From Caldilineaceae bacterium (GTDB lineage: Bacteria; Chloroflexota; Anaerolineae; Caldilineales; Caldilineaceae), in the NCBI GenBank assembly GCA_020634755.1, contig JACKBC010000013.1, positions 1 through 64,000 of the forward strand: a stretch of DNA of 64,000 nt, read 5' to 3'. The position numbers were made by a program, and so were the translations under genes. Below are positions 27,801 to 34,764 of the stretch, piece by piece; position 1 is the first letter of the stretch, and each line of letters begins with the position of its first letter. The notes under the pieces were generated by a model that saw only the letters and a program-made list of their open reading frames with translations, did no database searches and was not told the DNA's origin.

Positions 27801-27991
27801 ACGGAACGCTCTTCCGCCGCACTGGAAATTTTGAGCACATATTGGTCGCCGCTCTCTGTATGCAAGCGGTAATTCTGATCGCGCTCAGACGGCAGCGGAA
27901 CGGCCATGCCGTCAATGGCAAAAAGCGTCTGCGCCAGCGTGCTGGCCTGTAGAGCCGTAAAGTGCGGACGGTTCGTATGAAGATTTGTCAT
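24887..27991 (-). CDS. Triple fusion: kinase-like (APH) + M23-like peptidase + class III aminotransferase
   Basis: Single 1034-residue chain with three domains. Residues 1-350 are an aminoglycoside-phosphotransferase/choline-kinase-like fold with the catalytic loop IIHNDGNDYNVIV and metal-binding GIIDFGDMVRSY. Residues 400-580 are a LytM/M23 metallopeptidase-like domain with the zinc motif VHLGIDLF and HLHFQI. Residues 610-1034 are a PLP enzyme with CSGSEANELALRLA, ADEVQVGFGRVG and Lys in TMGKPIGNGHP. Known homologues with this order are annotated as aminotransferase class III related to AGXT2L-type O-phosphoethanolamine phospho-lyases. A kinase followed by a lyase on the same amino alcohol would make sense. 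No signal peptide, so a periplasmic peptidase role is unlikely. Confidence 0.9.
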   Translation of the reverse strand: MTNLHTNRPHFTALQASTLAQTLFAIDGMAVPLPSERDQNYRLHTESGDQYVLKISSAAEERSVLELQNSALNHIAQYRARPNGHTAPGLELCPSVARTATGEQIVSTPGANGHQHMVRLFTYLAGKPLAQVKPHSSELLYALGHFMGELDQALADFDHPAAPTDFHWDLQNADRVIQHHIQRIGDPQRRALIDHFLARFKEHVQPRLPQLRRSIIHNDGNDYNVIVQFSPTHSGDLFAAPRVGIIDFGDMVRSYTVIDLAVTAAYAMLDKPDPLAVAAEMTRGYHTAYPLTAAEVSVLWELIGMRLALSVTLCAYQQTLEPDNEYLRISEKPAWAMLARLRAIPPQLAHYVLRHACGWMPCPAGATTSSWLHENRKTFGPVIDVDLPSAPAVVFDLSIGSLELGSDLDLNDTAEFTRRVFAHMAQTSADVAIGRYNEARPIYTGDLFETANESERRTVHLGIDLFVPAGKPVYAPLAGQIHSVANNANFHDYGPTIILEHQPPNGPRFYTLYGHLSIESLSGLQPGQPVQKGQQIATIGDYPINGDWPPHLHFQIISDLLGRQGEFPGVAAASQRAVWLSLCPDPNLILQIPADRFPRASRTKEELVAARRQKLGKSLSTSYKQHLHIVRGRGQYLYDETGRPYLDGVNNVCHVGHAHPHVVAAGQRQMAVLNTNTRYLHDNLVDYVERLTATLPDPLSVCFLVCSGSEANELALRLARAYTNQQDLITVDAAYHGNTQALIEISPYKFAGPGGKGAPAHVHTALMPDPYRGQFKGYEQAAGCGYAKHVGQLIAEIQARGRGPAAYICESLLGCGGQIVLPDGYLAEAYRQVRSAGGVCIADEVQVGFGRVGSHMWGFELQGVTPDIVTMGKPIGNGHPLAAVVTTPQIADAFANGMEYFNTFGGNPVSCAIGLAVLDVIEQEELQQNALEVGNYLLTQLEPLKEKYALVGDVRGKGLFIGIELVLDRETLEPAPNHASYIVERAKELGILLSTDGPLHNVLKFKPPIVFTKANADFMVQVLDEVLQDEVLQV

Positions 27992-28115
27992 GGTGCTGTT
28001 GCTTTGCTAGAAATGCACCTAGCGTTATGTAACGAGACATTGGTGTTCCAATGCTGATGCATTTCTCTCATTTCAGGGTTGACAGAATACTTAGGGTCTG
28101 TCCAGAAATAACTTG

Positions 28116-28170
28116 TAGATTTAAACCTGTCAGGTCTGCGAGACCTGACAGGTTTGGTAGCCAACTTGTT
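28116..28170 (-). repeat. Dispersed CTGTCAGGTC palindrome, copy B
   Basis: AAACCTGTCAGGTCT-gcg-AGACCTGACAGGTTT (28123-28155) is a perfect 15-bp hairpin. Read on the minus strand, the sequence after it (AAATCTACAAGTTATTTCTG) matches the tail of copy D at 63568. The 324-bp gap 27992-28315 contains nothing else recognisable. Confidence 0.8.
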
Positions 28171-28315
28171 TTTGAATGCTTACTAGCCTTGAAAAATCGG
28201 CTGCCTGTGGATTGGTCAGCGGCTCCATGTAGAAGTTGGCAAGCGGACGCGCCCACAGCGTCCATGGGAGTAGCGGCCAGACCGTTGTAGATGGCGGGGC
28301 GTCATGGCTGCGCGC

Positions 28316-29245
28316 CTATCCTTTTAAGCCGGTCAGCGAAATGCCTTCGATAAAGGAGCGCTGGGCAAAGAAGAAGGCCAGGAAGATGGGCAGCGTAATT
28401 AGCGAGCTGACGGCCATGAGGTAGGGGTAGGCCAGCTGGCGGTTGCCGATTTCGGCCACGGCGTTGCGCAGCCGCTGCACGCCCAGGGCCAGCACCCACT
28501 TCTCTTCAATGTTGACGTAGATCAGCGGCCCCAAATAGTCGTTCCAGGCATCCATAAAGGTAAAGAGCGCCACCACGGCCAGCGCCGGTACCGAGAGCGG
28601 CAAAATAATGCGGAACATGGTTTGCAGCTCGTTGGCGCCATCAATGCGGGCGGCGTCGGAAAGTTCATCCGGCAGCGACATGAAGAATTGGCGCAGCAGA
28701 AAAATAAAGAAGGCATTGCCAAAAAAGTTGGGGACCACCAGCGGCCAGAAGGTGTTGAGCCAGCCCAGTTTTTTGAAGATAATAAAGAGCGGCACCAGGC
28801 GTACCCAGCCGGGGATCATCAATGTGGCCAGCACCAGCGCAAAGACGGTGTCGCGCCCGATCCAGCGGATGCGTGAAAACGAATAGGCCACCATGGCCGA
28901 GGAGAACACCGTGCCCACCGTGGCCGGGATGGCATAGCGCACCACCGTGTTAAAGGTGAACAGATTGAAGTTTTCGCTGCTCCAGGCATCCCAAAAGTTG
29001 TTCCAAAATTGGGGGTCGGGCCACAAGACCGGCGGTACGGTATAGACCTGCGTGTCGTTTTTAATGGCGGACGAAACCATCCAATAAAAGGGCAGCAGGA
29101 ACGTAATGGCCAAAAAGAGCAGGACGGCATATTTCAAAATTTCGGTCGCCCATTGGGCCGCACTCATTTTGCGCAGTCGTTGCAATTGGCTAACGGTGCG
29201 ATTGGGCGCAATCGCCGTCTGCTGCGGTGCGGTGCTGGTGGTCAT
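28316..29245 (-). CDS. Carbohydrate ABC transporter permease, MalG type
   Basis: Inner-membrane permease of 309 residues with six predicted TM segments, the first at about 40-58 (LLFLAITFLLPFYWMVSSA). The EAA loop DAARIDGANELQTMFRIILP is diagnostic for the MalG/CUT1 class. AAGGAGAG lies about 11 nt before the ATG. It is the third gene of a minus-strand operon (receptor, MalF-like, MalG-like). No ATPase is present, as is common for CUT1 systems that share an MsmK-like ATPase. Confidence 0.95.
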   Translation of the reverse strand: MTTSTAPQQTAIAPNRTVSQLQRLRKMSAAQWATEILKYAVLLFLAITFLLPFYWMVSSAIKNDTQVYTVPPVLWPDPQFWNNFWDAWSSENFNLFTFNTVVRYAIPATVGTVFSSAMVAYSFSRIRWIGRDTVFALVLATLMIPGWVRLVPLFIIFKKLGWLNTFWPLVVPNFFGNAFFIFLLRQFFMSLPDELSDAARIDGANELQTMFRIILPLSVPALAVVALFTFMDAWNDYLGPLIYVNIEEKWVLALGVQRLRNAVAEIGNRQLAYPYLMAVSSLITLPIFLAFFFAQRSFIEGISLTGLKG

Positions 29246-29309
29246 AGATTATGGCTCTCCTTGAAACTAGCGATGGCAAAGATGCTAAAAACATACATGG
29301 GCCAGGCTT

Positions 29310-30233
29310 TTACCGCGAATTGCCCGCATAATAGACGAACCGTCCCGACGCTCTGAACAGGACAAAGGTAAAGAATATGATCACGGCAAACAGAATCCAG
29401 GCCAGCGCGTTGGCTTTGCCCATGCGCAAATAGACAAAGGCGTTGCGATAGAGAAAGAGGGAATAAAACTCGGTGGATTGGTTGGGGCCACCAGTGCCGC
29501 CGCTCAGCAGCCAGGGCAGCGTGAAATATTGAAAACCGCTAATAAAGCTGAGCACGGCGTTAAACAGAATAATGGGGCTGACCATGGGAATGGTAATGTG
29601 CCACAGGCGGCGCAGCGCGTTGGCCCCATCCACGGTGGCGGCTTCGTATAGCGAACGAGGTACATCTTGCAGCGTGGCCAAAAAGATGACCATGGCCGCG
29701 CCCTGCGCCCACATGTGAATCAAGATCAGCGTGGGCTTTACGAGTTTGGGGTCAGAAAGGAAAGGGACGGTTGGCAAGCCCAGCGATTGAAGCGTACCGT
29801 TTACGGCGCCATATTGAATGTTGAGCAAAAACTGCCACACAAAGGCCGTCACCACCACCGGCACAATGGAGGGGAAAAAAAAGACCGCCCTAAAAAATGA
29901 GCGGGCCACAATATTGGTGTTGAGCAGGAGCGCCATGAGAAAGGCCGATAGCACGCCCAACGGTGCACTAAAGAGCACCCACCAGACGGTGTTGTAGACC
30001 ACAATGCGAAAATCTTGATCGTCCGTGATGAGATTCACATAGTTGTCAAATCCCAAAAATACCGGTGGGCGCAGCAGATCGTACCGGGTGAAGCTATAGT
30101 AGAATGAAGAGACAATGGGGTAAAGCGTAAAGCCTAGAAAGCCGATGAGCCAGGGCAGCGCAAAGAGGAGACCCACCAAAATGTTGCGCCGCTCTCTGGG
30201 CGTAATTTGGCGAATTTGTGTGAGGACAGACAT
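29310..30233 (-). CDS. Carbohydrate ABC transporter permease, MalF type
   Basis: First permease of the sugar importer, 307 residues. The start at 30233 (MSVLTQIRQITPRERRN) is preferred; the open frame extends 39 codons upstream only because the repeat arm encodes an Arg/Thr/Pro-rich pseudo-peptide. Six TM segments. The EAA loop is LYEAATVDGANALRRLWHITIP. Typical C-terminal TM with an aromatic-rich end. It acts with the MalG-type partner 64 nt downstream and the receptor encoded upstream. Confidence 0.95.
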   Translation of the reverse strand: MSVLTQIRQITPRERRNILVGLLFALPWLIGFLGFTLYPIVSSFYYSFTRYDLLRPPVFLGFDNYVNLITDDQDFRIVVYNTVWWVLFSAPLGVLSAFLMALLLNTNIVARSFFRAVFFFPSIVPVVVTAFVWQFLLNIQYGAVNGTLQSLGLPTVPFLSDPKLVKPTLILIHMWAQGAAMVIFLATLQDVPRSLYEAATVDGANALRRLWHITIPMVSPIILFNAVLSFISGFQYFTLPWLLSGGTGGPNQSTEFYSLFLYRNAFVYLRMGKANALAWILFAVIIFFTFVLFRASGRFVYYAGNSR

Positions 30234-30242
30234 AGTTGATCC

Positions 30243-30366
30243 TGTGGTCGCGTAATCAGGTGGTCGATTAGTCAGGTGGTCGCGTGGTCGCGTAGTCGGG
30301 TGGTCGCGTAGTCGAGTAGTCAGGTGAAGAGTACCTGACCATTCGACCACTCGACTACTTGACCAT
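30243..30366 (-). repeat. Intercistronic inverted repeat of 8-nt words (locus 6, most regular)
   Basis: Ten consecutive octamers of pattern nnTnGTCn (TGTGGTCG CGTAATCA GGTGGTCG ATTAGTCA GGTGGTCG CGTGGTCG CGTAGTCG ...) are followed by a short turn and the complementary TGACCATT CGACCACT CGACTACT TGACCATC. It occupies the whole gap between receptor and MalF-type permease genes. Confidence 0.85.
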
Positions 30367-30372
30367 CATTTC

Positions 30373-31761
30373 TTATGCAAAGCCAGCGGCTTTCCATTCC
30401 TTAACGGCTTCGTCCTGCAGCTGGGCCGCGGCCTCGGTGGCTGTGATCTCACCGCGGAAGACCTGCTCACGTACTTGCTGGTATTGGGTTTCAATAAAGG
30501 ACTGAATTTCGCAAATGATGAACGGTCCCCAATAGGTGGCTTCCTTGACCGAATCGAAATAGAACTTGAGGCCCGGATACTTTTCCTGGTCGGCATTGTC
30601 AAAATAGGGCAGATAGGCGGGCAGCCAGCCGATTTTGTCAAAGATCAGGTTACACACGTAGTCGCTTTGGATCCACTCGGTCACGCCAAATGCTTCTTCT
30701 TTATTGCCGCCATCTTTAAAGAGCATGGCCATGTGACCGCCGCCAAATTGGATCTTGGTGCCGCGGCGCGCTTCTGGTACGGGCACCCACGCGCTGCGGT
30801 TAAAGGGCGCCACTTCCGGCTTCTCGTTGACGGTTTCGCCGGGATGCCAATAGCCCTCAATAATCATGGCCTGCACTTCGGCATTAAAGGCGCCGCCCCA
30901 GGTGCCTTGACCTTCCACCTGGCGCATACCGGCCAGATTGTCTGGCCCAATGAGCTTAATAAATTCGCCCATGGTTTCCAGACCCTGCACCATCATTTCG
31001 TTATCCAAATTGAATTCTTTGGTGTCTGGATCAAAATAATCAAATCCCCAAGATTCGGCCATGAACCAACCGTCGTTGCCGGGGCCAGTGCCGCCTTCGG
31101 CATCGTATGGGTCAATGCCATACTGCACCAGGTTGCCGGCATCATCAAACTTGGTCAACGTTTCGTGCCAGCTAAACAGCTCATCCCAGGTGACCGGCGG
31201 ATTTTCCGGATCGAGGCCGGCTTCTTCGATCATGCGCGAATTGAATTCTAGACCGCGGCGCACAAAACATTCAAAACCGGGAATGCCATAGACGGTGCCC
31301 TGATATTGGATCACTTCCCAGTTGCCGGGGATAAATTTGTCCTGGCTGATGACTTCGCTGGTCTCAATGTAGGAATCCAACGGATCGACCACGCCGCGCG
31401 ACATAAAGTCCAGATATTCGCCCAAAATGCCCACGTCGGGCGGTGTGCCGCCGGCCACTGCGGTCAGGCGCGCTTGTTGATCCACGCCGGATTTGAAATC
31501 AATGGTATTGCCTTCGCCAATGTATTTGCCCAGTTCTGGATCGGCCAGCAGCTCGTCCGCAATGGCGCCTGGCGAGCCCCAAAAGACCCAGTAGGAAATC
31601 GTCTTGCCCTCTTGCGAAGCGCCGGTATCGCCGCCTTCCGCTTCGCTGCCGGATGGGGTTCCTGCCGGGCTGCACGCCGCCAACAAGCCGCTCACGCTCA
31701 ACGCAGAAAGACCGCGTAGAAAGTCGCGTCGACTCAAATTGTTCATACTCATTTGGGACAT
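30373..31761 (-). CDS. Extracellular sugar-binding lipoprotein (SBP_bac_1)
   Basis: Solute receptor of the CUT1 sugar importer, 462 residues. TAGGAGGCG lies about 10 nt before the ATG. The N-terminus combines a twin-arginine-like motif (SRRDFLRG) with a lipobox (GLLAAC), suggesting Tat export followed by lipidation. The mature part has the type I fold with GKTISYWVFWG, YIGEGNTIDFKSG and a central GMRQVEGQGTWGGAFNAE. It is first in the operon; the promoter should lie in 31762-32122, a gap that also carries an 88-bp MITE. The ligand is unknown. Confidence 0.94.
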   Translation of the reverse strand: MSQMSMNNLSRRDFLRGLSALSVSGLLAACSPAGTPSGSEAEGGDTGASQEGKTISYWVFWGSPGAIADELLADPELGKYIGEGNTIDFKSGVDQQARLTAVAGGTPPDVGILGEYLDFMSRGVVDPLDSYIETSEVISQDKFIPGNWEVIQYQGTVYGIPGFECFVRRGLEFNSRMIEEAGLDPENPPVTWDELFSWHETLTKFDDAGNLVQYGIDPYDAEGGTGPGNDGWFMAESWGFDYFDPDTKEFNLDNEMMVQGLETMGEFIKLIGPDNLAGMRQVEGQGTWGGAFNAEVQAMIIEGYWHPGETVNEKPEVAPFNRSAWVPVPEARRGTKIQFGGGHMAMLFKDGGNKEEAFGVTEWIQSDYVCNLIFDKIGWLPAYLPYFDNADQEKYPGLKFYFDSVKEATYWGPFIICEIQSFIETQYQQVREQVFRGEITATEAAAQLQDEAVKEWKAAGFA

Positions 31762-31955
31762 ATTATGGCGCCTCCTAAGTTGTGAAAGTGAAATGGAAAG
31801 GTTGATTCAAGTTTGGTGGATTCCTGGTGGGGGATGAGAGGTCCAAAAAAACTATATCACAGAATAAAAAAAAGAGCCACATTGATTTACGATTTTAGAT
31901 TTACGATTACCCCAGTATCTGTCTGCACCGATGTCGCTGCTCTCAAAAGTTATTT

Positions 31956-32043
31956 ACTTATGTTGCGCAAGCCTGGCGGAAAGTAGGCGAGCCGACGTTC
32001 CTGTTTCTCTCTAGCAGACTGGCTGTCGCCGCGTAACGTGAGT
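31956..32043 (+). mobile_element. 88-bp MITE-like element, copy 3, with 5-bp target duplication
   Basis: The same unit and length as the copies at 3608 and 9588. Perfect direct repeats TATTT flank it (31951-31955, 32044-32048). TIRs are ACTTATGTTGCGCA / CGCGTAACGTGAGT. It lies upstream of the sugar receptor gene and downstream of the TauE gene stop. Confidence 0.85.
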
Positions 32044-32122
32044 TATTTATCAAAAAGGGAATGACTGATGTGCCAATGGCGCTGACGAGAATCCTCGTGA
32101 ATCGTCCATTGTAAATTGTATA

Positions 32123-32911
32123 TCAGAAGTTTTGCAGCAGCCCCAGCAAGCTTTGGCCCGACACCAGTTCCAGCCCGGTCAAAAAGAGCAGCGTGTAGAC
32201 CACGCGGTTGAACCAGGTTTCGTTGACTTTGCCGTTGAGAAAGATGCCCAGCCGTACGCCCAAAAAGCAGATGGGCGCCAGGATGAGGATGGTGGTCAGG
32301 TTGCCCACCCGCAGCAGCCCCAAATAGCCATAGGGAATTAGCTTGATCAGATTGATGAGCGTAAAGAGCACGACGGTGGTGCCCACAAAGGTCTGTCGCG
32401 GCAGCCGCTGCGGAATCAGATAGATGGCCACCGGCGGACCGCCCGCATGGGCCAGCGTGGAGGTGAAGCCGGCCATGCCGCCCAGCAGCATACCAAGCCA
32501 GGCCGGCGGGCGGCTGCCGGTCAGCGCACCCACAATGACCGCTTTGCCCAGCTGATAGAGCACGAACAGCAGCGCGACTACGCCGATGCCCACGCGCATA
32601 ATGCGCTCGTTGTGGCTAAAGTAGCCAAAGAAGAGGCCGCCAATGGCAATGCCCACAATGGCAGCAGGCAGCAGCAGCCGAATGCTGGTGCGGTCATATT
32701 CGCCATAGTAATGATAGATGGAAAACATATCCATGATAATCAGCAGAGGCAGCAGTAGCGCCGCCGCATCCGCCACCGGAATGGTCAACGCCATGAGCGG
32801 CGTGGCGACCAGGCCAACGCCGCCGCCAAAGCCGGCCTTGCCAATGCCTACGAGTAAGAGGGCCAAAATCGCGGAGATCCAAAAAAGAGTGGGATAATCG
32901 GGTATTGTCAC
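32123..32911 (-). CDS. TauE/SafE family sulfite exporter / membrane transporter
   Basis: Integral membrane protein of about 262 residues (GTG start at 32911; an upstream TTG would add 18 polar residues). About eight TM segments are expected. The first repeat has IGKAGFGGGVGLVATPLMAL and the second GMLLGGMAGFTSTLAHAGGPPVAIYL, both signatures of the TauE/SafE fold. The family moves sulfite, sulfoacetate or other organic anions across the inner membrane. No sulfur-metabolism genes are adjacent, so the substrate is open. Monocistronic by layout. Confidence 0.85.
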   Translation of the reverse strand: MTIPDYPTLFWISAILALLLVGIGKAGFGGGVGLVATPLMALTIPVADAAALLLPLLIIMDMFSIYHYYGEYDRTSIRLLLPAAIVGIAIGGLFFGYFSHNERIMRVGIGVVALLFVLYQLGKAVIVGALTGSRPPAWLGMLLGGMAGFTSTLAHAGGPPVAIYLIPQRLPRQTFVGTTVVLFTLINLIKLIPYGYLGLLRVGNLTTILILAPICFLGVRLGIFLNGKVNETWFNRVVYTLLFLTGLELVSGQSLLGLLQNF

Positions 32912-33032
32912 GCGGGTCTCGAATCTAAGTTTTTTGCGACTTACGCTGTGTCCATGGCTGACCAAGAGAGAGCCAAGAGAGAACCAAAAGAGAACAACGT
33001 GGCGTATAAGTCTTTAACTTCAATGATGGTGC

Positions 33033-33115
33033 AGAATTATTAAGAGAAGTTACGCAGTTGACTCAGACGTTCGACTTCTGAACAGCACTGAAGTGTGTAA
33101 CTCTTATTAATAAGG
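33033..33115. repeat. Imperfect inverted repeat upstream of the LOG gene
   Basis: ATTATTAAGAGAAGTTAC (33035-33052) and GTAACTCTTATTAAT (33100-33114) can pair with a 2-nt bulge around a 50-nt loop; a T-run follows at 33119. It may be a terminator remnant or an element end. Nothing else is recognisable in 32912-33202. Confidence 0.4.
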
Positions 33116-33202
33116 GACTTTTTTCTATTCTGTACAAATTGGGCCAGAAATGCAATAATTACTTCTTTCGAATGCACATATTGATAGATGGAAGGCTCCC
33201 CT

Positions 33203-34036
33203 ATGAGTTTTAAAAACCGTTTTAATCGTCATGATGAACCAACGAACCACGCCCAGCCCAATCCGGTTATCGGACGCGCTGGCCGCCCCCATTCCGGCAC
33301 GCGCGATGAAGATCTGCTCACGCCGCCGCTGCCTGAAGAAGTTAACTTTACCCACACCGATCCGTGGCGCGTCCTGCGCATTCAGAGCGAATTTGTAGAG
33401 GGCTTTGACCGATTGGCCACATTGGGCCCGGCCATTACCATTTTCGGGTCGGCGCGCACCAAGCTGGATAACCCCATGTACCAAGCCGCCGTGGAAACCG
33501 CCCGTCTGCTGGCCGAAGAAGGGTTGGCCATCATCACGGGCGGTGGGCCGGGCATTATGGAGGCCGGAAACAAGGGCGCGCGCTTGGGTGGCGGCGTCTC
33601 GGTGGGTCTGGGCATTGAGTTGCCATTTGAGCAGGGGCTCAATAGCTATGTCGATGTGCCGGTCAATTTTCGCTATTTCTTTGCGCGCAAGACCATGTTT
33701 GTAAAATACGCCCAGGGCTTTGTCATTTTCCCGGGTGGTTTTGGCACCATGGATGAACTCTTCGAAGCGGTGACGCTGATCCAAACCGGCAAAGTGCGCA
33801 ACTTCCCCGTGATTCTCTTTGGCGCTGATTACTGGCGCGGGCTGGTCGATTGGCTGCGCAATACCATGATGAATGATGGCAAGATCTCGGCCGCTGACCT
33901 TGAACTGCTGGTGGTGAGCGATTCGCCTGTCGAAGTGCGCGATCTCATTGTGGCCGCCATTAGCAACGGCAGCTGGGCCGACGCCAAAGAAGAAGCCGCC
34001 CGCGCCGTGACGCGGCAGGTCTTTCAATTTGAATAG
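33203..34036 (+). CDS. LOG family protein (TIGR00730-type)
   Basis: Rossmann-like protein of 277 residues. The ATG at 33203 has GGAAGG 7 nt upstream; an earlier in-frame ATG at 33188 overlaps that site and is rejected. The family signature is GGGPGIMEAGNKGA (about residue 115) and PGGFGTMDELFE (about 180), the nucleotide-binding and active-site loops of cytokinin-activating phosphoribohydrolases and AMP nucleosidases. The N-terminal 60 residues are polar and lack homology. LOG proteins hydrolyse nucleoside 5'-monophosphates at the N-glycosidic bond; in bacteria their role is often unclear. Confidence 0.92.
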   Translation: MSFKNRFNRHDEPTNHAQPNPVIGRAGRPHSGTRDEDLLTPPLPEEVNFTHTDPWRVLRIQSEFVEGFDRLATLGPAITIFGSARTKLDNPMYQAAVETARLLAEEGLAIITGGGPGIMEAGNKGARLGGGVSVGLGIELPFEQGLNSYVDVPVNFRYFFARKTMFVKYAQGFVIFPGGFGTMDELFEAVTLIQTGKVRNFPVILFGADYWRGLVDWLRNTMMNDGKISAADLELLVVSDSPVEVRDLIVAAISNGSWADAKEEAARAVTRQVFQFE

Positions 34037-34037
34037 A

Positions 34038-34117
34038 GTTTGTATGAAGGCGGTTGTGCAGCGCACAGAGCCATCAGGAATTAAAAGACTTGTATGATGG
34101 CGGTTGTGCAGCGCACA
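34038..34117 (+). repeat. 50-bp spaced direct repeat with GTGCAGCGCAC hairpins
   Basis: The 29-nt stretch TTGTATGAAGGCGGTTGTGC... occurs at 34039-34067 and again at 34089-34117 (one mismatch). Each copy contains the small palindrome GTGC-AGC-GCAC. It fills the gap between the convergent LOG and RecX genes and may stall or terminate transcription. Confidence 0.65.
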
Positions 34118-34750
34118 CTATTCGGCGTCGGCATCGCGTGCGGAAAGCGCGCGCTCATAAGTGGTGCGGATGGCATCATACCCAAAGCCGCGGCGGGCCA
34201 GAAAGCCGCTTAATTTTTGCTGTAGCACGCGCGCATCCAGCCGCTGCCAGCCGGCCAGCTTGCTCTGGATGGCAGCCCAGGCCAGCGCTTCTTCATCTAG
34301 ATCGGCCACGGTTTCTTCGATAATGGCGTCATCTACACCTTTTTGGCGCAATTCATGTCGAAGCGCTTGTGCGCCGCGCGGTCGCATGCGCGCGCGGTCG
34401 CGTCGCCACATGGCGGCAAACTCGGCGTCATTGAGATAGTTCTGCTCATGCAAGCGCTGCATCGTGGCGCTGATCACCTCTGAGGGATACTCTTTCCTAG
34501 CCAGGTATTGCTCCATTTCGCGCTCGGTGCGCTGTCGCATGCCCAGGTAGCGCAAAGCGGCATGATAGGCTTTGCTAAAGGCATCTTCATGTTGCAGGCG
34601 CGCGATGTCAGTCTGGCTCAGCTCTTGGCCTTTCTTTAAATCTGCCGCCGCCATCAGGCTAACGGCAAAAGCATATTCCCCATCCAGATAGACATTGACC
34701 CGCTCTTTGTTGCGCTTTTGAATTTGCAGCGAAGTAATTTGCTTGGACAT
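34118..34750 (-). CDS. recX: Regulatory protein RecX
   Basis: Cytoplasmic modulator of RecA filaments, about 210 residues. The ATG at 34750 has AAGGGGGG upstream; a GTG at 34768, overlapping the preceding gene's stop, is an alternative. The RecX helical repeats are visible in order: ALRYLGMRQRTEREMEQYLARK, YLNDAEFAAMWRRDRARMRPRGAQALRHELRQKGV, and KLSGFLARRGFGYDAIRTTYE. The family is normally linked to recA, but no recA is in the window. It is probably translationally coupled to the ion channel gene in front. Confidence 0.88.
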   Translation of the reverse strand: MSKQITSLQIQKRNKERVNVYLDGEYAFAVSLMAAADLKKGQELSQTDIARLQHEDAFSKAYHAALRYLGMRQRTEREMEQYLARKEYPSEVISATMQRLHEQNYLNDAEFAAMWRRDRARMRPRGAQALRHELRQKGVDDAIIEETVADLDEEALAWAAIQSKLAGWQRLDARVLQQKLSGFLARRGFGYDAIRTTYERALSARDADAE

Positions 34751-34764
34751 AGGATCCCCCCTTT

